Shown piece after piece: positions 19,811 to 31,062 of a stretch of DNA of 64,000 nucleotides (position 1 is its first letter; each line of letters starts with the position of its first letter). The stretch covers positions 23,621,005 through 23,685,004 of the forward strand of contig CM055092.1 of assembly GCA_029204225.1 (NCBI GenBank), read 5' to 3'. The position numbers and the translations under genes were made by a program. Under the pieces are notes generated by a model. The model had not been told where the DNA came from. It made no database searches and saw only the letters and a program-made list of their open reading frames with translations. The stretch comes from Diphasiastrum complanatum. Taxonomy: Eukaryota; Streptophyta; Lycopodiopsida; Lycopodiales; Lycopodiaceae.

Positions 19811-20890
19811 AGCTTGGAAGCAAGCATGGTAAGTGAATCTAAACTACTCTTATAGTTTGTCTTTGATTTCATGTGATTCCCTTTTACATCATGCATATGA
19901 CTAGCTGCTCCAACCTAGCCTTAAACTAATCCCAACTTAAATTGAATGGATAGTTGGCAGACTATGGACATCTACCAACCAAAGAAGAGTACGACTTTGC
20001 CTTTAGGTAATCATACGAGGCATTAGACGATAAACTGAAAAATTTCTTTGAAACTTTAAATTGTGTATTTTTCATATATTATTGTTGTAAAACACGTACG
20101 CTTTTACTCTTAACCATTAGTATAATCAATCATTAAATACTAATGTGTTTTGTTTGCCTGTTTTCATGTAGAGTGGACGTCATGACGACGAGTAGATTAG
20201 GTTTTTTATATACATTTTAGTTCATCTTGTAAGTTAGAGAGTCTGTGAAAGCAGCAATTTTGTGCTACATTGATTGACACTTTCAATATATTTATTATTG
20301 CAATTGATCACAAAATTGTTATTGGTTTTGTATGTCAGATTCCGAAATATGAGCAATGTCGTAATCCAAAATGTGCAATGTCGTAACTAACTAGAAATTG
20401 CGAAACTTTGTGCAATGTCGGATTTTTAAAAAGTAATACGATAAGATATCGCAATTCATAATGTGAATTAAGTAATGTAAGTATAGAAAGTACCTTATGC
20501 TTGTCTCGAGGAACTAAATCTCTGCATATTCTTAGAGGTTTACAGATCAAAAGGTCTTGCTTACGACATAAGAATTTCACCAATTCTATTGTGAGTCACA
20601 AAGCCTCAAATGCAGATCGAGATTAGAGTTAGCTTGATTGCTTTCAAATTTTTGCATGGGAAACTCTTCGACATAACCCTATTCATTGCTATTTTTCTAA
20701 AAGATCATCCACTCCACACACTCAAGATTGTACATGCTTTTGCATTACAAATGTGCCACCTTCAATAGGCACATGTGACCTAAGCCATCATGTGAAAGCT
20801 CGAGATGAGAAAGTATTTGATTTTAAAAACTGAAAAAAAATGTTGCCAAATTGCTCTATTTATGCTTGAAGAACATGCATGCCACCATAC
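19811..20890. other. no supported gene; includes eIF4E intron side
   Basis: I see no coding motif on either strand, apart from short open frames. If the eIF4E-like gene is transcribed leftwards from 21125, its first intron would begin at 20890 (GTATGG) and run into this stretch, but no second eIF4E exon could be found here. Confidence 0.4.
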
Positions 20891-21125
20891 CGCCAAAAAT
20901 CCTCAACCGTGGAAAAGGTGTAAACAGGGCGTAGCGAGCTGCCCCAAGCGCTGCCCTGGATTTAGGGTCTGGTTTGTCAAACCATAACGTCCACGCATTC
21001 TCCAAAGGATGCGTCTTGCTCTTGCTCACATCTAACTCTGTACCACTGTCCTCCTGCGGTGGCTGCTGCTGCTCTTCTTGCCCTTTAGTTCCCTCTTGCA
21101 TTAGTACCACCACAGGTGCAAGCAC
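20891..21125 (-). pseudogene. eIF4E cap-binding protein, first exon with frameshift
   Basis: eIF4E binds the mRNA 5' cap for translation initiation. On the minus strand a glutamine/glutamate-rich start (QEEQQQPPQED) leads to [20 protein letters not shown], the conserved eIF4E HPLE..W..WFD block. The continuation [18 protein letters not shown] is also unmistakably eIF4E, but it lies one frame over, so a small indel sits near 20955. A GTATGG donor at 20890 follows at a sensible exon end. Either the 21125 or the 21101 ATG could be the start. Later exons were not found nearby. The frameshift and missing exons point to a pseudogene or a captured fragment, although a sequencing error at the shift cannot be excluded. 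Confidence 0.8.
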
Positions 21126-21540
21126 TAGAGATCTCTCCTATTAGAGAGAGAGAGATTAGCAAAGCCGAATGAGTGAGTGAGTGAGAGAGAGACGATCGAG
21201 TGGCTTGGGTGTGTGTCTGTTTCAACGCATGTCTTAAAGAGATTTCCAGATAACGAATACAACAATGATGATAAAACTGTGAGGGCAGGGAGCGGTGGAG
21301 TGCACGAGCGGTGGATGGAGAGATGGAGGGAAGGAGGAGAGTGAGGGAGCGATGGAGGCCAGGGGGAGGGATGGCGGGAGAGGGAGCCATGGAGGGTGAG
21401 GGCAAAGGAGGGATGGATGCATGCATGCGGAGGAGGGCCACGCATCGTGTTCCCCATATATGCATCTCCTTCTCATCATTTTTTGTGAAAAAAGTGTGTA
21501 TGCATGGGTGACGGGAGGAGGATGCATAGTCCCTCACCCA
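21126..21540 (-). other. CT-rich leader upstream of eIF4E exon
   Basis: On the minus strand this is strongly pyrimidine-rich (runs of CTCTCTC and TCCCTCC), like many plant housekeeping-gene 5' UTRs and promoters. The overlapping 97-150 codon frames are proline/serine/leucine low-complexity artefacts. Confidence 0.45.
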
Positions 21541-21568
21541 CGAACAAAACTGTACCTAAGTTTAAATA

Positions 21569-21599
21569 AATATATATATATATATATAGAGAGAGAGAT
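21569..21599. repeat. (TA)n-(GA)n microsatellite
   Basis: A short TA run passes into GA repeats. It lies between the eIF4E leader and the U-box ligase fragment. Confidence 0.9.
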
Positions 21600-21894
21600 A
21601 TCTATAAATATATAAATATATTTTCATGTCACATTCATGACTATGTACGGGTAAGAGGATGCACCCATGGTAGCATGAGTGCATCCTCCTACTGTTTGTA
21701 CTTTTTCAAAAAAGTAACTAAAATTCTTAGATGCATGCATGGGGAGGAGGATGTATGCATCACGAAAATGCATACACATTCAGCTCCCACCTAGATTTGC
21801 TCCATCGCTATTAATAGTAGCAGCTCCTTTCTGCTCCATTGCTACCATCAGTAGCAGTTCTTTTTTCTCTCTTTTCACTTTGTGTTTGCACCTC

Positions 21895-22318
21895 TACCAA
21901 GAATAGTGAGAGAGGGGTGATAGCAGGTGCTGTCGCAGCTTCGATTGAGCATTTTCTCGAGGCTGATAAGCTGGATGGAGCAGAAACTCTTGCCACATTG
22001 GAATTGCTCTGTAAAACACTAGCGGGCCGCATAGCAATGGGTGGACATGCTCTATTTGTTCCTGCATTGGTGAGAATGGTCCTAAGGGTTTCAGATCAAG
22101 CAACAGAGTGCGCAATAGGCACGCTTTTAGCATTTTGTAGCTCCTCACAGACTGTTCAAGAGACTGTTGTTAAAGCTGGTGTCTTCACTCATATGCTGCT
22201 ACTCATCCAGAGTGACTGCACAGAAAGAGCCAAATGAAAAAACAAGGAATTTCCAAAGCTTCTGAGAGTTGATGCAAGAACATGCTCAAATGGAGGAGAG
22301 ATTGCTAAAGGTAATGCT
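21895..22318 (+). pseudogene. plant U-box E3 ubiquitin ligase, C-terminal ARM-repeat fragment
   Basis: The translation AGAVAASIEHFLEAD, AETLATLELLCKTLAGR, GGHALFVPALVRMVLRVSDQATECAIGTLLAFC and VQETVVKAGVFTHMLLLIQSDCTERAK, followed by KNKEFPKLLR, matches the end of PUB22-26-type ligases, whose ARM repeats bind substrates. The U-box and the first two thirds of the protein are missing. A TGA sits where the family has an arginine codon (after CTERAK), so even this fragment is broken. The frame upstream of about 21895 is not homologous. It lies next to the eIF4E exon in divergent orientation; both look like stranded host-gene pieces. Confidence 0.8.
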
Positions 22319-23221
22319 TTCTAAGAGCGTCTTATGTTGAGAGTTTAGTTCATAATTTTCTACTTGTGCTCTTTTAATCATGTTTTAACATCTATGAAGG
22401 GCATCTGAATCGTCTCACTTTTATGTTTTGTAGCTAACAAAAGTTTCTAATATGAAGTTGGCTACTCTTGTTGAGACTTCGCTTACTAAATATTTGCAAA
22501 GTGATATTACGTAGCACATAATGTCATTAATAGCACTTCATACGATCAAATAGTCTTGGTGTGCGTTAGCTCAAATCTTGCAAGAAATAACCGTTCAGTT
22601 TTAGATTGAGTGTGAGGACCACACTACTTAGCACATTACAATGAGACCTCATTTGACACCAACAATATGACTAGAAATTAAGGAGCTCCTGGAATCCAAA
22701 AATAGGAAGCCTTCTTCCATGAAAACTAAAACTTCGATTCTCCATAGATGTTTCTGGGCCAACATTTGCATCCGGGTTTAATCTCCATGATGACATCTAT
22801 TTTGAAATTTTTTTGACACGTTCTGAGCACTATGCTCTAGAACGTACTATTCAGAATGCACAATACATTCCTGTCATGCTCCAAAAGCAAAGTGATCCCA
22901 AATCTATACTCAAGTGGGAGGAGCACGCAGGCCGGATTTTCTCTACTCTCAACCCTGTTCCGGATGTCCTCATTTCCACATAGGTTGAATTGATTGCCCA
23001 GTGGTCCTACTTTGCCCAAATTTTCAATTTTATCTTTCAGGTATGTATATCTAGTAATTTATTGTCTATAGTATATTATTACTATAGCAAATATTACACC
23101 TGCGATTATCTTACAGACAAGAACTTTGCGGTTTCATAAGTATGTTTCGGGTCTAAGAGGACGTTGCGGTTTCGTGATTACATTACGGTTCTATGGGGAC
23201 GTTGCGGTTTACGTATTATTG

Positions 23222-23354
23222 AAGGAGCCAGGCAGAGGCCATTCTGCCCGGTTAGGATTTCCAAAAATTTTTTAGGCTCGGCAAAAAAAAATGCCCGAGC
23301 CTAAAATAATTCTAGAAATCCTAACCGGGCATAATGGCCTCTGCCCGGCTCCTT
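23222..23354. mobile_element. foldback hairpin element A
   Basis: AAGGAGCCAGGCAGAGGCC at the left end and its reverse complement at the right end (ending GGCTCCTT at 23354) pair almost perfectly for about 42 bases. Pairing resumes nearer the centre (TTTTAGGCTCGGCA against TGCCCGAGCCTAAAA) around an A-rich loop. The whole can fold into one long hairpin. This is typical of a small MITE/foldback element or a hairpin-RNA locus. No coding content is present. Confidence 0.85.
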
Positions 23355-23400
23355 CCATTGCGTAATGGATTTTTGGACCCTTTTTAAACCAATCCTTAGC

Positions 23401-23412
23401 TGCCACGTGGCA
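23401..23412. promoter_or_regulatory. G-box palindrome TGCCACGTGGCA (copy 1)
   Basis: This is a perfect 12-base palindrome with a CACGTG core, the binding site of plant bZIP and bHLH factors. The second copy is at 23460-23471. Any regulatory role is untested; both copies are carried by a small mobile element. Confidence 0.6.
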
Positions 23413-23459
23413 GGTGCAAGCAAAATCAGCACTAGAAAAATTTGAGACCAATCCAATGT

Positions 23460-23471
23460 TGCCACGTGGCA
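23460..23471. promoter_or_regulatory. G-box palindrome TGCCACGTGGCA (copy 2)
   Basis: Identical to copy 1 and produced by an internal tandem duplication within element B. Confidence 0.6.
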
Positions 23472-24624
23472 AATGGCAGGCATAATCTGCACTAATTTTT
23501 TTTAAAAAAACAGGTGACTATTCTGCATTTTAATCTGTTAAAAAATGGGCAGAATAGTCACCAAAAATCCATTACGAATACGTTGCGGGTTGTCCATATG
23601 TGGAGGTTTAGAAAGTGTATTATGACGGGAGTTTAGGTAATCAGATTACGAATACGGTTTGACGAGTAGATTGCAGTTTTGATAATGTATTGTTATGACT
23701 CAATGTTGTGATTCAATTAGTAGGCGTGATATTGCATTGAAGAGAGTCGCCGGGTTGTAACCAATATGCGTACGACGACCCAGATTCTGGTAGTGTTAAT
23801 AACCATAAAGATAATATCTAAATGACTCATAAATAATTGAGTTAAGTGGATGGTGACATACTCATCGCAACGTGTCATCTTTTGGTAAGGGGGTGCTAAA
23901 CTTGTTGGTGTTCCAAAGCATTGGAATACTTTTAAGCGGTTGGAATACTCTTCTTTTCTACTTCTGAGCTCTTACCTTGTGAAGCACTGCAAGTATTTTC
24001 CCACAACATATTCGCAGCAAGAACACCAGCAAGAACTCTAGGTTTACCAAGCGGAAAAAAGTCGAAGCATGTAAATTCAGGAATATTTGAAAGAACTGTG
24101 GTTGGATCATCTCCAACATTTCAATCCTAACAGGATTGTGGAGACAGCAGCGATAGAATTTCTTGATAATATAAGGAAGGAGTCAGATGAGCAAGGCATC
24201 ACGCAAGTATGACATGTGAGCATTCTAATCACAGAACAACTATTTTCTAATATGATAGGGTTGCCAATTAATTTTGACATACTAAATGTGCCTTCAGTAC
24301 ACATAGCTGATTTCTTTCCTATAGATGCCTTCAACAAGGAGCAGGGTTATAAGTTACCATCGACCCTTAGGGCTTTGAGAAGATGGATGAATCAGGTAAT
24401 TTTTCGACGACAAACGGATCAGTATATTTCAGTTTAAAATTTTAGGTTGATACAAGCTGCATTGCACGACGTACCAATTCCATGGGGCAAAATTGCATAT
24501 TCACAATTCAGGAAGTGTTTGGATAGCGCGAAGAAATACACTGAATGGGAGTCACACATTACTAAGATTTGGGAAGCTTACGGGGTTTTGACAGATCAAG
24601 AATTGGGACTATTTTAGCCCAATC

Positions 24625-26760
24625 TAGTTCACAAAAGGCCTAAGCAGTATTGTGTCAGTACCGAACTTACTTGGGGACGAAGTTGAGGTGCAATCAGACT
24701 CCTTTAGTCCACCAACACAACAAGACAAAACATGAGTTGAGAAGCTGATTGGAGATTCGACGATGATGCAATAGTAGAATGATGCAGGGTTTACAGATAG
24801 TCGCAAGATGTTACCACGGTAGCCATTTTCTTGCCCGGACACCACGGAACCGACCAAGGATGTAGGGATGGACGACCACAACATGGATTATGTTGATGAC
24901 GAACACATCAAGAAATTCTTACAGAAAGCCAAGAATTTTTCACCGGCACTACAACACGATATAGAGTTTATCTGGCAATATCAGCATTTGCAGAACCAGG
25001 CAGCATACTAGCACGGAGTATATGTGCAACAAGCTGATAGATTGAAGATTGCAGAGGAAGAAGCACCTAGGATATGACAATATCAAATGCAAATAAATGA
25101 GCTGACAACGTAGTTGAAGAGTGTATAGGAGTAGCTATGCCAAAAGACCATAGATAACAATGTGCTTCGAGAACAAAATGCACATTACTTTGACCAGATT
25201 ACTCAATTACAGAAGGAGCTCTATATAGTGTAGACTGCTAAAGAGATTGTTGAGTATGAACGAGAATTGTTGAATGCCGAAATCTCAAAAATCACTGCAG
25301 GAGGGCCAGTACGTGTTGATAATGCGAGGCTAAAGGAAAGGGCCAAAACAATCTTATGCACGAGGGTAGCCGACAAGCTGGAGCAGCTTATGGAGGAAGA
25401 AGGCTTTTTGAGAGATGAGAATATCCAGTTACAGGCCTATGAGAATATTCTTGAAGGAAACTTACATGCCTATCACCACTGAATGGCTGAACAAAATGGT
25501 GTTGACAAAGCAAACACCGCGATCGGTATCAGACATCATAGATGACAATCAGAATCTTTTACTCAAGCCATTGTGTTATAGATTGGCCACCCCCGCACCA
25601 AAATCTAGGGTTTTGTCATCACCATCTATGATGATGAGATACAAACTGATTGCGATCGATTCATAGGGTAGAGATGAATATGTGACTCACTGTTCAGGAA
25701 TGCATACCTCATGTGAAAGCGAGAGTGAACATCACAACAAAGACATCAAAAAGAGGAAGCGACAAAAGAAGGCTAACACATGAAGATTACACAAGGTTCT
25801 TCGATGGGGAACTACTTCACTACACGGCCAAGGCTTGGAACAGATTGTGGATGCTGCAAGACAGTTGGAAAAAGAAGAAACTAGAAAGAAGTACCAACGA
25901 CAGCGTCGACATCATCGGCAAGATGACTCATCTGATTCTGATTCATATACCGGTTTGGAATCAGATATTTCTTCAAGCTCAAAAGAGAGTTCATCTTATT
26001 CACATGATGGGAAACGGTCAAAGAAGCATAAGCAGAAAGTGAAAACTAGTGAGCCATTGCCAGCAGTCACGAAAGATATTGTTACTATGGAATTTTGCCA
26101 AGAAAACGTTCGTTTCTGTTGAGATTAAAATCAGGAAGGGCATTATATCAATGAATGTGCTAATGGCACGTATTGTGTGATTTGTAATGCATATAACCAC
26201 TGGACGAACGATTGCAAGCAGTAAGATCTGCTGGAGCATTTGTAGTCCAAGCACACCAATGCAACAACCACAAATGCAATAGCCCTAGCGTCGGCAACCA
26301 CCATTACAACCGATACCACCACAAATGCAGGCGTATCAAGGCCCTTATTATCAAGGGAATCAGATGCAACCCCCTTTCAATGGCAAGTGTGTTACCGACC
26401 AGATCTACCAGATGTATTTGCAATTTTTGCAATCAGAGGAGTCACCATTATTTCAACTGTGGCATACCATCGGCAGTGTGTGGGGAACCTAGAAAGAGAA
26501 TTGCCACCACCGCGACTTAATAATCGTATCAATGATCAAGACATTGTGCAAAATCAACCTCAAAACCCGGGCGAGATGAATGCTTCTAAGCAACAGGCTC
26601 CGGTGTAGCTGATTACAGTGGAAGAACCACCGTTAACCGACGTACAAGCGGTGACTCAACACAAGGGTAAGGGAAATGCACCGATTCAGGAGGAAGGTGT
26701 GGAAGACGTTGAACCAAGCACCAGTCGGGTTGTTAATCCCGATATTGGTTAGATGGCCAA
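24625..26760 (+). pseudogene. Ty3/gypsy gag region with zinc knuckles
   Basis: Broken plus-strand frames include coiled-coil-like, glutamate-rich stretches (25267-25666) and a charged, serine-rich linker (25835-26040). CCHC knuckles follow: CVICNAYNHWTNDC (about 26178) and CNFCNQRSHHYFNC (about 26416) both fit C-x2-C-x4-H-x4-C. A degenerate one (QEGHYINEC, about 26130) comes first. The zinc knuckles bind element RNA during packaging. Many stops are present. A glutamine/proline-rich tail leads to the protease. A similar knuckle block lies at 55005-55110. Confidence 0.7.
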
Positions 26761-26928
26761 AGTCACTCAAAATGTATTGGAACAATTACAGCACCCATAG
26801 GAGCCAAATTCTCCCCGTGAGTTGGTAGATGTCGTGGCTGACCAGATTGCCGAATTTGTGCATACTTATAAATTTCAGGTTATAGTAGGATAGTTGATGC
26901 AAATTGCACCCTATCCAGCGGAATCCAT

Positions 26929-27310
26929 ATGATCAAACTTACCAGGATTTACGATGTCGAAAGGACTTCCTCCTACGCCAGTCAATGCGATTGTTCAATC
27001 CATGGAACAAGACACTGTTCCTATATTGGAAGTGGATATTCAAGGATTGAATATCAAAGGAGTTCAAATCGATGGTGGTGCAGGGGTGCACATCATCTCG
27101 GAAGAAACTTATAGCAAATTAAAGAACATCACGCTGCATAAAATTAATTTGGTAATACATATGGCTAACCATATGTGCGATTCTCCAGCTGAGGAAATTC
27201 GGAAGATCCCTGTCTATATTAAGGGATTGAAGTTTCTATTGAATTTTGCTGTCATGAGGTTGCCCACGGGTTCAGATGTCTATCTGGTCCTATTAGGCCA
27301 ACCCTAGCTG
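26929..27310 (+). pseudogene. Ty3/gypsy aspartic protease domain
   Basis: The frame at 26954-27307 reads VPILEVDIQGLNIKGVQIDGGAGVHII, where IDGGAG stands in place of the usual D(S/T)GA active-site motif. It continues with a typical retroviral-type protease body (SKLKNITLHKINLVIHMANH, FLLNFAVMRLPTGSDVYLVLLGQP). The protease cuts the gag-pol polyprotein. The changed DGGAG motif and the stop after GQP suggest it is inactive. Confidence 0.75.
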
Positions 27311-27599
27311 CGAGCTGCTAAAGCAGTACATGGTTGGGCAACGAGCATTGCAAACACATCAAGGGAGGTTGGATTCCACAGTTCGACCGGTGGGAGTTGA
27401 AACGGTTCAAGAATTGTTGTTCCAAACAGTGACGGAGGAATCTGAAGAGAATTTGTACTTGACGAGTCTGTATCCAGATTTCATACCAGTGGTAGAAGCT
27501 CATTTATTTACAGTTATCAATCTATTTGTTGCAGAGGAAGTTAGAGCTGATTCCAAAGAATTATTGCAGAAGGATAAATAAGTGATAGCGTAGGATTCA

Positions 27600-28880
27600 A
27601 CTGGAGAGCAATTTCCATAGCGTTTCTTGGCGATTATTGAAGAGTCCCAAACATTAAAAGAAGAGCATGTGCGGTTACATCCTACTCAAGTCTCCAGAGA
27701 AGAATTGATCAAGATTAATTTGGGGATGGAAGACGACCCAAAGCACGTACCAATTGGTGGGAATAACGATCCGGAGTTTATTCAACGAGCAACTGAATTA
27801 TTCCAGAAGTACAAGGCCATATTTGGATGGTCTTATGATGAACTCAGAGGTGTACCAAAGAAAATCTATCAACACACGATCGATGTCACCATTGATGCAC
27901 AACCTATACGACAACAACGCTATAGGATGAACCCAAAGCATGTGGAAAGAGTCATAGCCGAAATAGAGAAACTTGTGAAAGTTGATTTTATATACGCTAT
28001 TGACTATATACCATGGTTAAGCCCCATTGTGATAGTACCGAAGAAGGACAGTAATCTACGGGTATGTGTGGATTACCGTAAGCTCATTTCATTCTGTGGG
28101 TCATGAGTTATACAGTTTCTTGGATGGGTTTAGTGGGTAGAATCAAATATAGATCACTGAGAAGGATACAAAGAAGACTGCTTTCATCATAGAATGGGGG
28201 GTGTAAGTCTATAAAGTAATGCCATTCAGATTAAAGAACTCACCAGCAGCTTTCCATAAGGTTATGACAAAAGCATTTTATGATTACTTTGATAGGTTCA
28301 TGAAAAGTTTCCTGGATGATTTTTGCTTATATGGTGATGTCGAGAATCCACTTGACTATTTAGAAAAATGTTTTCAGCGGTGTTACGAGTTCGGAATAAG
28401 TTTGAATCTAAACAAATGCACTTTCTGCATAAGACGTGGAGTTTTGATTGGGCAAATCATTTCAAAAGAGGGTCTATCAATTGATCTAGCAAAGATCAAG
28501 GTGATTAAGAATATGCGGGTTCCAAAGTCTCCGAAAGAGATGCAATCCTTGGGAATGACGAGGTATCATCGTCGTTACATTTACGCATATTCGGATAGAA
28601 CTCGTGTTATATGAGCTTTTGACAAAAGGAGCGGTGTGCTAAATCACTATTAAGTGCTATAAGGCATTTAAGGATTTGGTTAACGCATTGGTGAATGCAC
28701 CTATTCTTCAACCGCCAGATTGGAGTAAACCATTTCATGTGCACTGTGATGCTTCATAGGTAGCAGTTGGTTGCGTATTAGTACAACCAGGAGAAGAGAA
28801 AGGATATGATCATCCAGTATACTATGCAAGCAAGTAGCTAACGCCAATAGATAGAATTCCTCTCTCACGCAAAGGGAGGC
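27600..28880 (+). pseudogene. Ty3/gypsy reverse transcriptase and start of RNase H
   Basis: Frames at 27627-28106 and 28219-28614 give YQHTIDVTIDAQPIRQQRYRMNP, WLSPIVIVPKKDSNLRVCVDYRKL, MPFRLKNSPAAFHKVM, SFLDDFCLYG (the FxDD catalytic motif) and LNLNKCTFCIRRGVLIGQII, in the order of gypsy RT. The part between VCVDYRKL and SFLDGFSG is deleted, removing the first catalytic block. Further on, PDWSKPFHVHCDAS and a degenerate PVYYASK match early RNase H. The frame is broken repeatedly. No integrase or 3' LTR follows; the element ends at about 28880. Confidence 0.9.
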
Positions 28881-28889
28881 ATTCGAAAG

Positions 28890-29650
28890 GGGAAAAAATT
28901 AATTCATTGGTTCATTCGGAGAAGAGGAGTCTTTTTCTCTTGTTTTCTTGGTTATGAGCAGAGAACATTTTTAGTGTTTTGGTGATGAAGAGAGGCATGG
29001 AGTCTTCTGATGCATTCTCTCTCATTTGTGATGAATAGTAGAACATTGTGGATGATTCCATGGTCTCCAAAGACTGGCGTTAAATACTATGCTATCTGCA
29101 GATTTATTGATCTTTGGAATATGATCACGTAAAGAAGAAGCATTTCTCAAACTCTCTCTCTCATGAGACTCTGTCTGCGCTCCTACCTGTTCCTCCTCCG
29201 CTGATCAGTCTGCATTTCTAATCGCACACACAGCCAGTGCATAATGTGTGATCTATTTTTTCTATGACAAAATGGTTGTATCGCTTTTCTCTAAAGACAG
29301 TCTCTAATCGTTGCTCCCTATATCTCTCTTGAAATCACTCACACACAAACCTCCTCACAAACAGCCACTCTCTCTTTCTCTCTCCTTCACCGCTTCCTAT
29401 TTGCCTATGCATCTGCTCTCCATTTGCCTGTATCCGCAGATCTACCCCTCTCTCTCTCTACCTCACGGCCAGCGCTACCATCACTCCCTCACCCGAACTC
29501 TCTCCCTGCTTGCGATCTCTACTCCAACTATCCCTCTGCTACGATCATCTCTCATTCTCCCTGTGACCCCTCTTCCTTTCATTTTCAACTCATTGGTAAA
29601 ATAAAGAACATGACCCGGCAAAGTAAAAGATTGGAACCGGCAATGTGAAA
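28890..29650 (+). other. pyrimidine-rich, no gene recognised
   Basis: 29140-29600 is rich in CTCTCTC and TCCCT runs, and the 74-97 codon frames here are low-complexity serine/leucine/proline translations. It could be a promoter or 5' UTR of a lost gene, but there is no coding exon to support this. Confidence 0.35.
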
Positions 29651-30545
29651 GGAATTTGGTGCATTTATAGAAAATATTCAAAGTGACTTTGAAACAATGA
29701 ATTATCTATTGGACTAGACCTATTCAGGAAAAGACCTTAGCCTATGGACAGTCTCTTGAAACTTAAGTCAGAGTAAAAATACTGAGATAATTTTCATTGC
29801 TCATCTTTGTTTTTACTCATGTCCTAAATCACTTCATAATACAAACAGAAGATGAGTAAATGTTATTCTGTGTATTATTTCAATGACTATGAATGGAATT
29901 CAAGAATGGGAATCTGATTAGTCTATGTATACTAAATTTGTAATGCAGTAAGAGTAATGGATTTACCTTTTGCAGTAAGAACTATAGTTTTACAGTCAAT
30001 AGTAATTCACTGATTTACTGTCTGAGGTAAAAAACAGTCAACATAAAATAGATTTTAGTCTCTGTTTGGGTTTACAGAATATGCTCCATGCTTAACAAAC
30101 ATAATGGCAATTTACAAGCACAATAAATCCCATATTGCTAATCCATTGAAAAACATGGAAAAGCTACTGCTCAAAGTGGTTGAAAAACACCATTAGAGCT
30201 ATATATATATTATACATTTCCAAAACCACATACATTATCATGATAAAATCATTGAAAAAGATGGTCAAGCTTTCGTAGATAGATCATGGAAATTGCATCA
30301 AAGATTGAATCAAATTAAGTTTGCTTGATTGGAGAGAACACAAGAATTAGTAAATGAAAAATATTTATATCATTGAAAAGAATATTTGAGATGGATTACT
30401 TATGAGGTGATTGAGTTCAAACTTAAGTTACCTTCTAGTATAATCTATGGCAATATCCGAACTAGAAACCCAATGACCAGCTTCATAATCATACCAAAAC
30501 CCCGCTATAATGTTATGAATACTATTAAGCAACACACCAAATGTA
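29651..30545. other. no feature recognised
   Basis: AT-rich sequence with stops in all frames. I see no repeats shared with the rest of the window and no protein motif. Confidence 0.4.
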
Positions 30546-30559
30546 CCACATGTCTCATG

Positions 30560-30642
<83 letters not shown>
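30560..30642. repeat. (GT)n-(GA)n compound microsatellite
   Basis: About 34 bases of GT repeats pass directly into about 49 bases of GA repeats. The overlapping open frames are artefacts of the repeat. Confidence 0.95.
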
Positions 30643-30645
<3 letters not shown>

Positions 30646-30668
30646 ATTCCTGCCTTAACATCCTTTCA

Positions 30669-30885
30669 GGTTGCTCGTGATGCAGATCTTATTTTATATG
30701 ATCAAAAAGGAATAAAACTCATTCCTAATACAGAAGAAGGCAATATTATAGCAGAGATTCCTCTTGCCTTAGAAGGCATTGAGGCCCTTTCCCAAAACAA
30801 AGGAGGGCGAGATTATAGAAAGAGTTGGTCACTTATCAGTTCCTAATACTGATAAAGAAAATATAGAGAAATTGACTGAATAGAG
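30669..30885 (+). pseudogene. possible exon of unknown gene
   Basis: After a plausible acceptor (CCTTTCAG) an open frame reads VARDADLILYDQKGIKLIPNTEEGNI, followed by AEIPLALEGIEALSQNKGG. One frame over, it continues GEIIERVGHLSVPNTDKENIEKLTE to a stop. IPNTEEGNI and VPNTDKENI look like two copies of a short repeat, suggesting one coding region with a frameshift near 30806. I do not recognise the family. Confidence 0.3.
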
Positions 30886-31062
30886 ATCTATTCGTAAATA
30901 GTTATTCATTTTACATGTAAACAACCTGTTTATGGGTTTTTTTTATTGATATCAATATAGATTCTTATAATCAGGTTGTGTTCATAGTGTAATACTGGAA
31001 TGCAATTTTCTATATTGATAAAAAAGACACGATGATTGGCATGTATTTGCTGATAGTGAATC

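Larger units (their letters stand above)
23361..23576. mobile_element. MITE-like element B with 16-bp perfect terminal inverted repeats
   Basis: CGTAATGGATTTTTGG at the left and CCAAAAATCCATTACG at the right are exact reverse complements. Inside the right end is a second hairpin (GGTGACTATTCTGC / GCAGAATAGTCACC). A tandem duplication holds two copies of the 12-base palindrome TGCCACGTGGCA at 23401-23412 and 23460-23471. It lies six bases from element A. No clear target-site duplication is seen. Confidence 0.8.
22640..24620 (+). pseudogene. N-terminal region of a gypsy-like element, broken
   Basis: Two protein-like stretches lie in the same orientation as the gypsy element that follows: 22740-23040 (FNLHDDIYFEIF, ALERTIQNAQYIPVMLQKQ, ILKWEEHAGRIF) and 24216-24600 (LFSNMIGLPINFDILNVPS, ALRALRRWMNQ, AALHDVPIPWGKIAYSQFRKCLDSAKKY). 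Stops and shifts interrupt both. They are probably the start of the gag protein of the element at 24.6-28.9 kb, interrupted by the foldback elements at 23.2-23.6 kb. The assignment rests on position, not on a diagnostic motif. Confidence 0.35.

Noticed and set aside
21085-21537. Overlapping minus-strand frames of 97-150 codons
   Set aside because: Low-complexity serine/proline/leucine translation of a CT-rich leader; no domain.
29311-29648. Open frames of 74-97 codons
   Set aside because: Pyrimidine-rich low-complexity sequence read in several frames.
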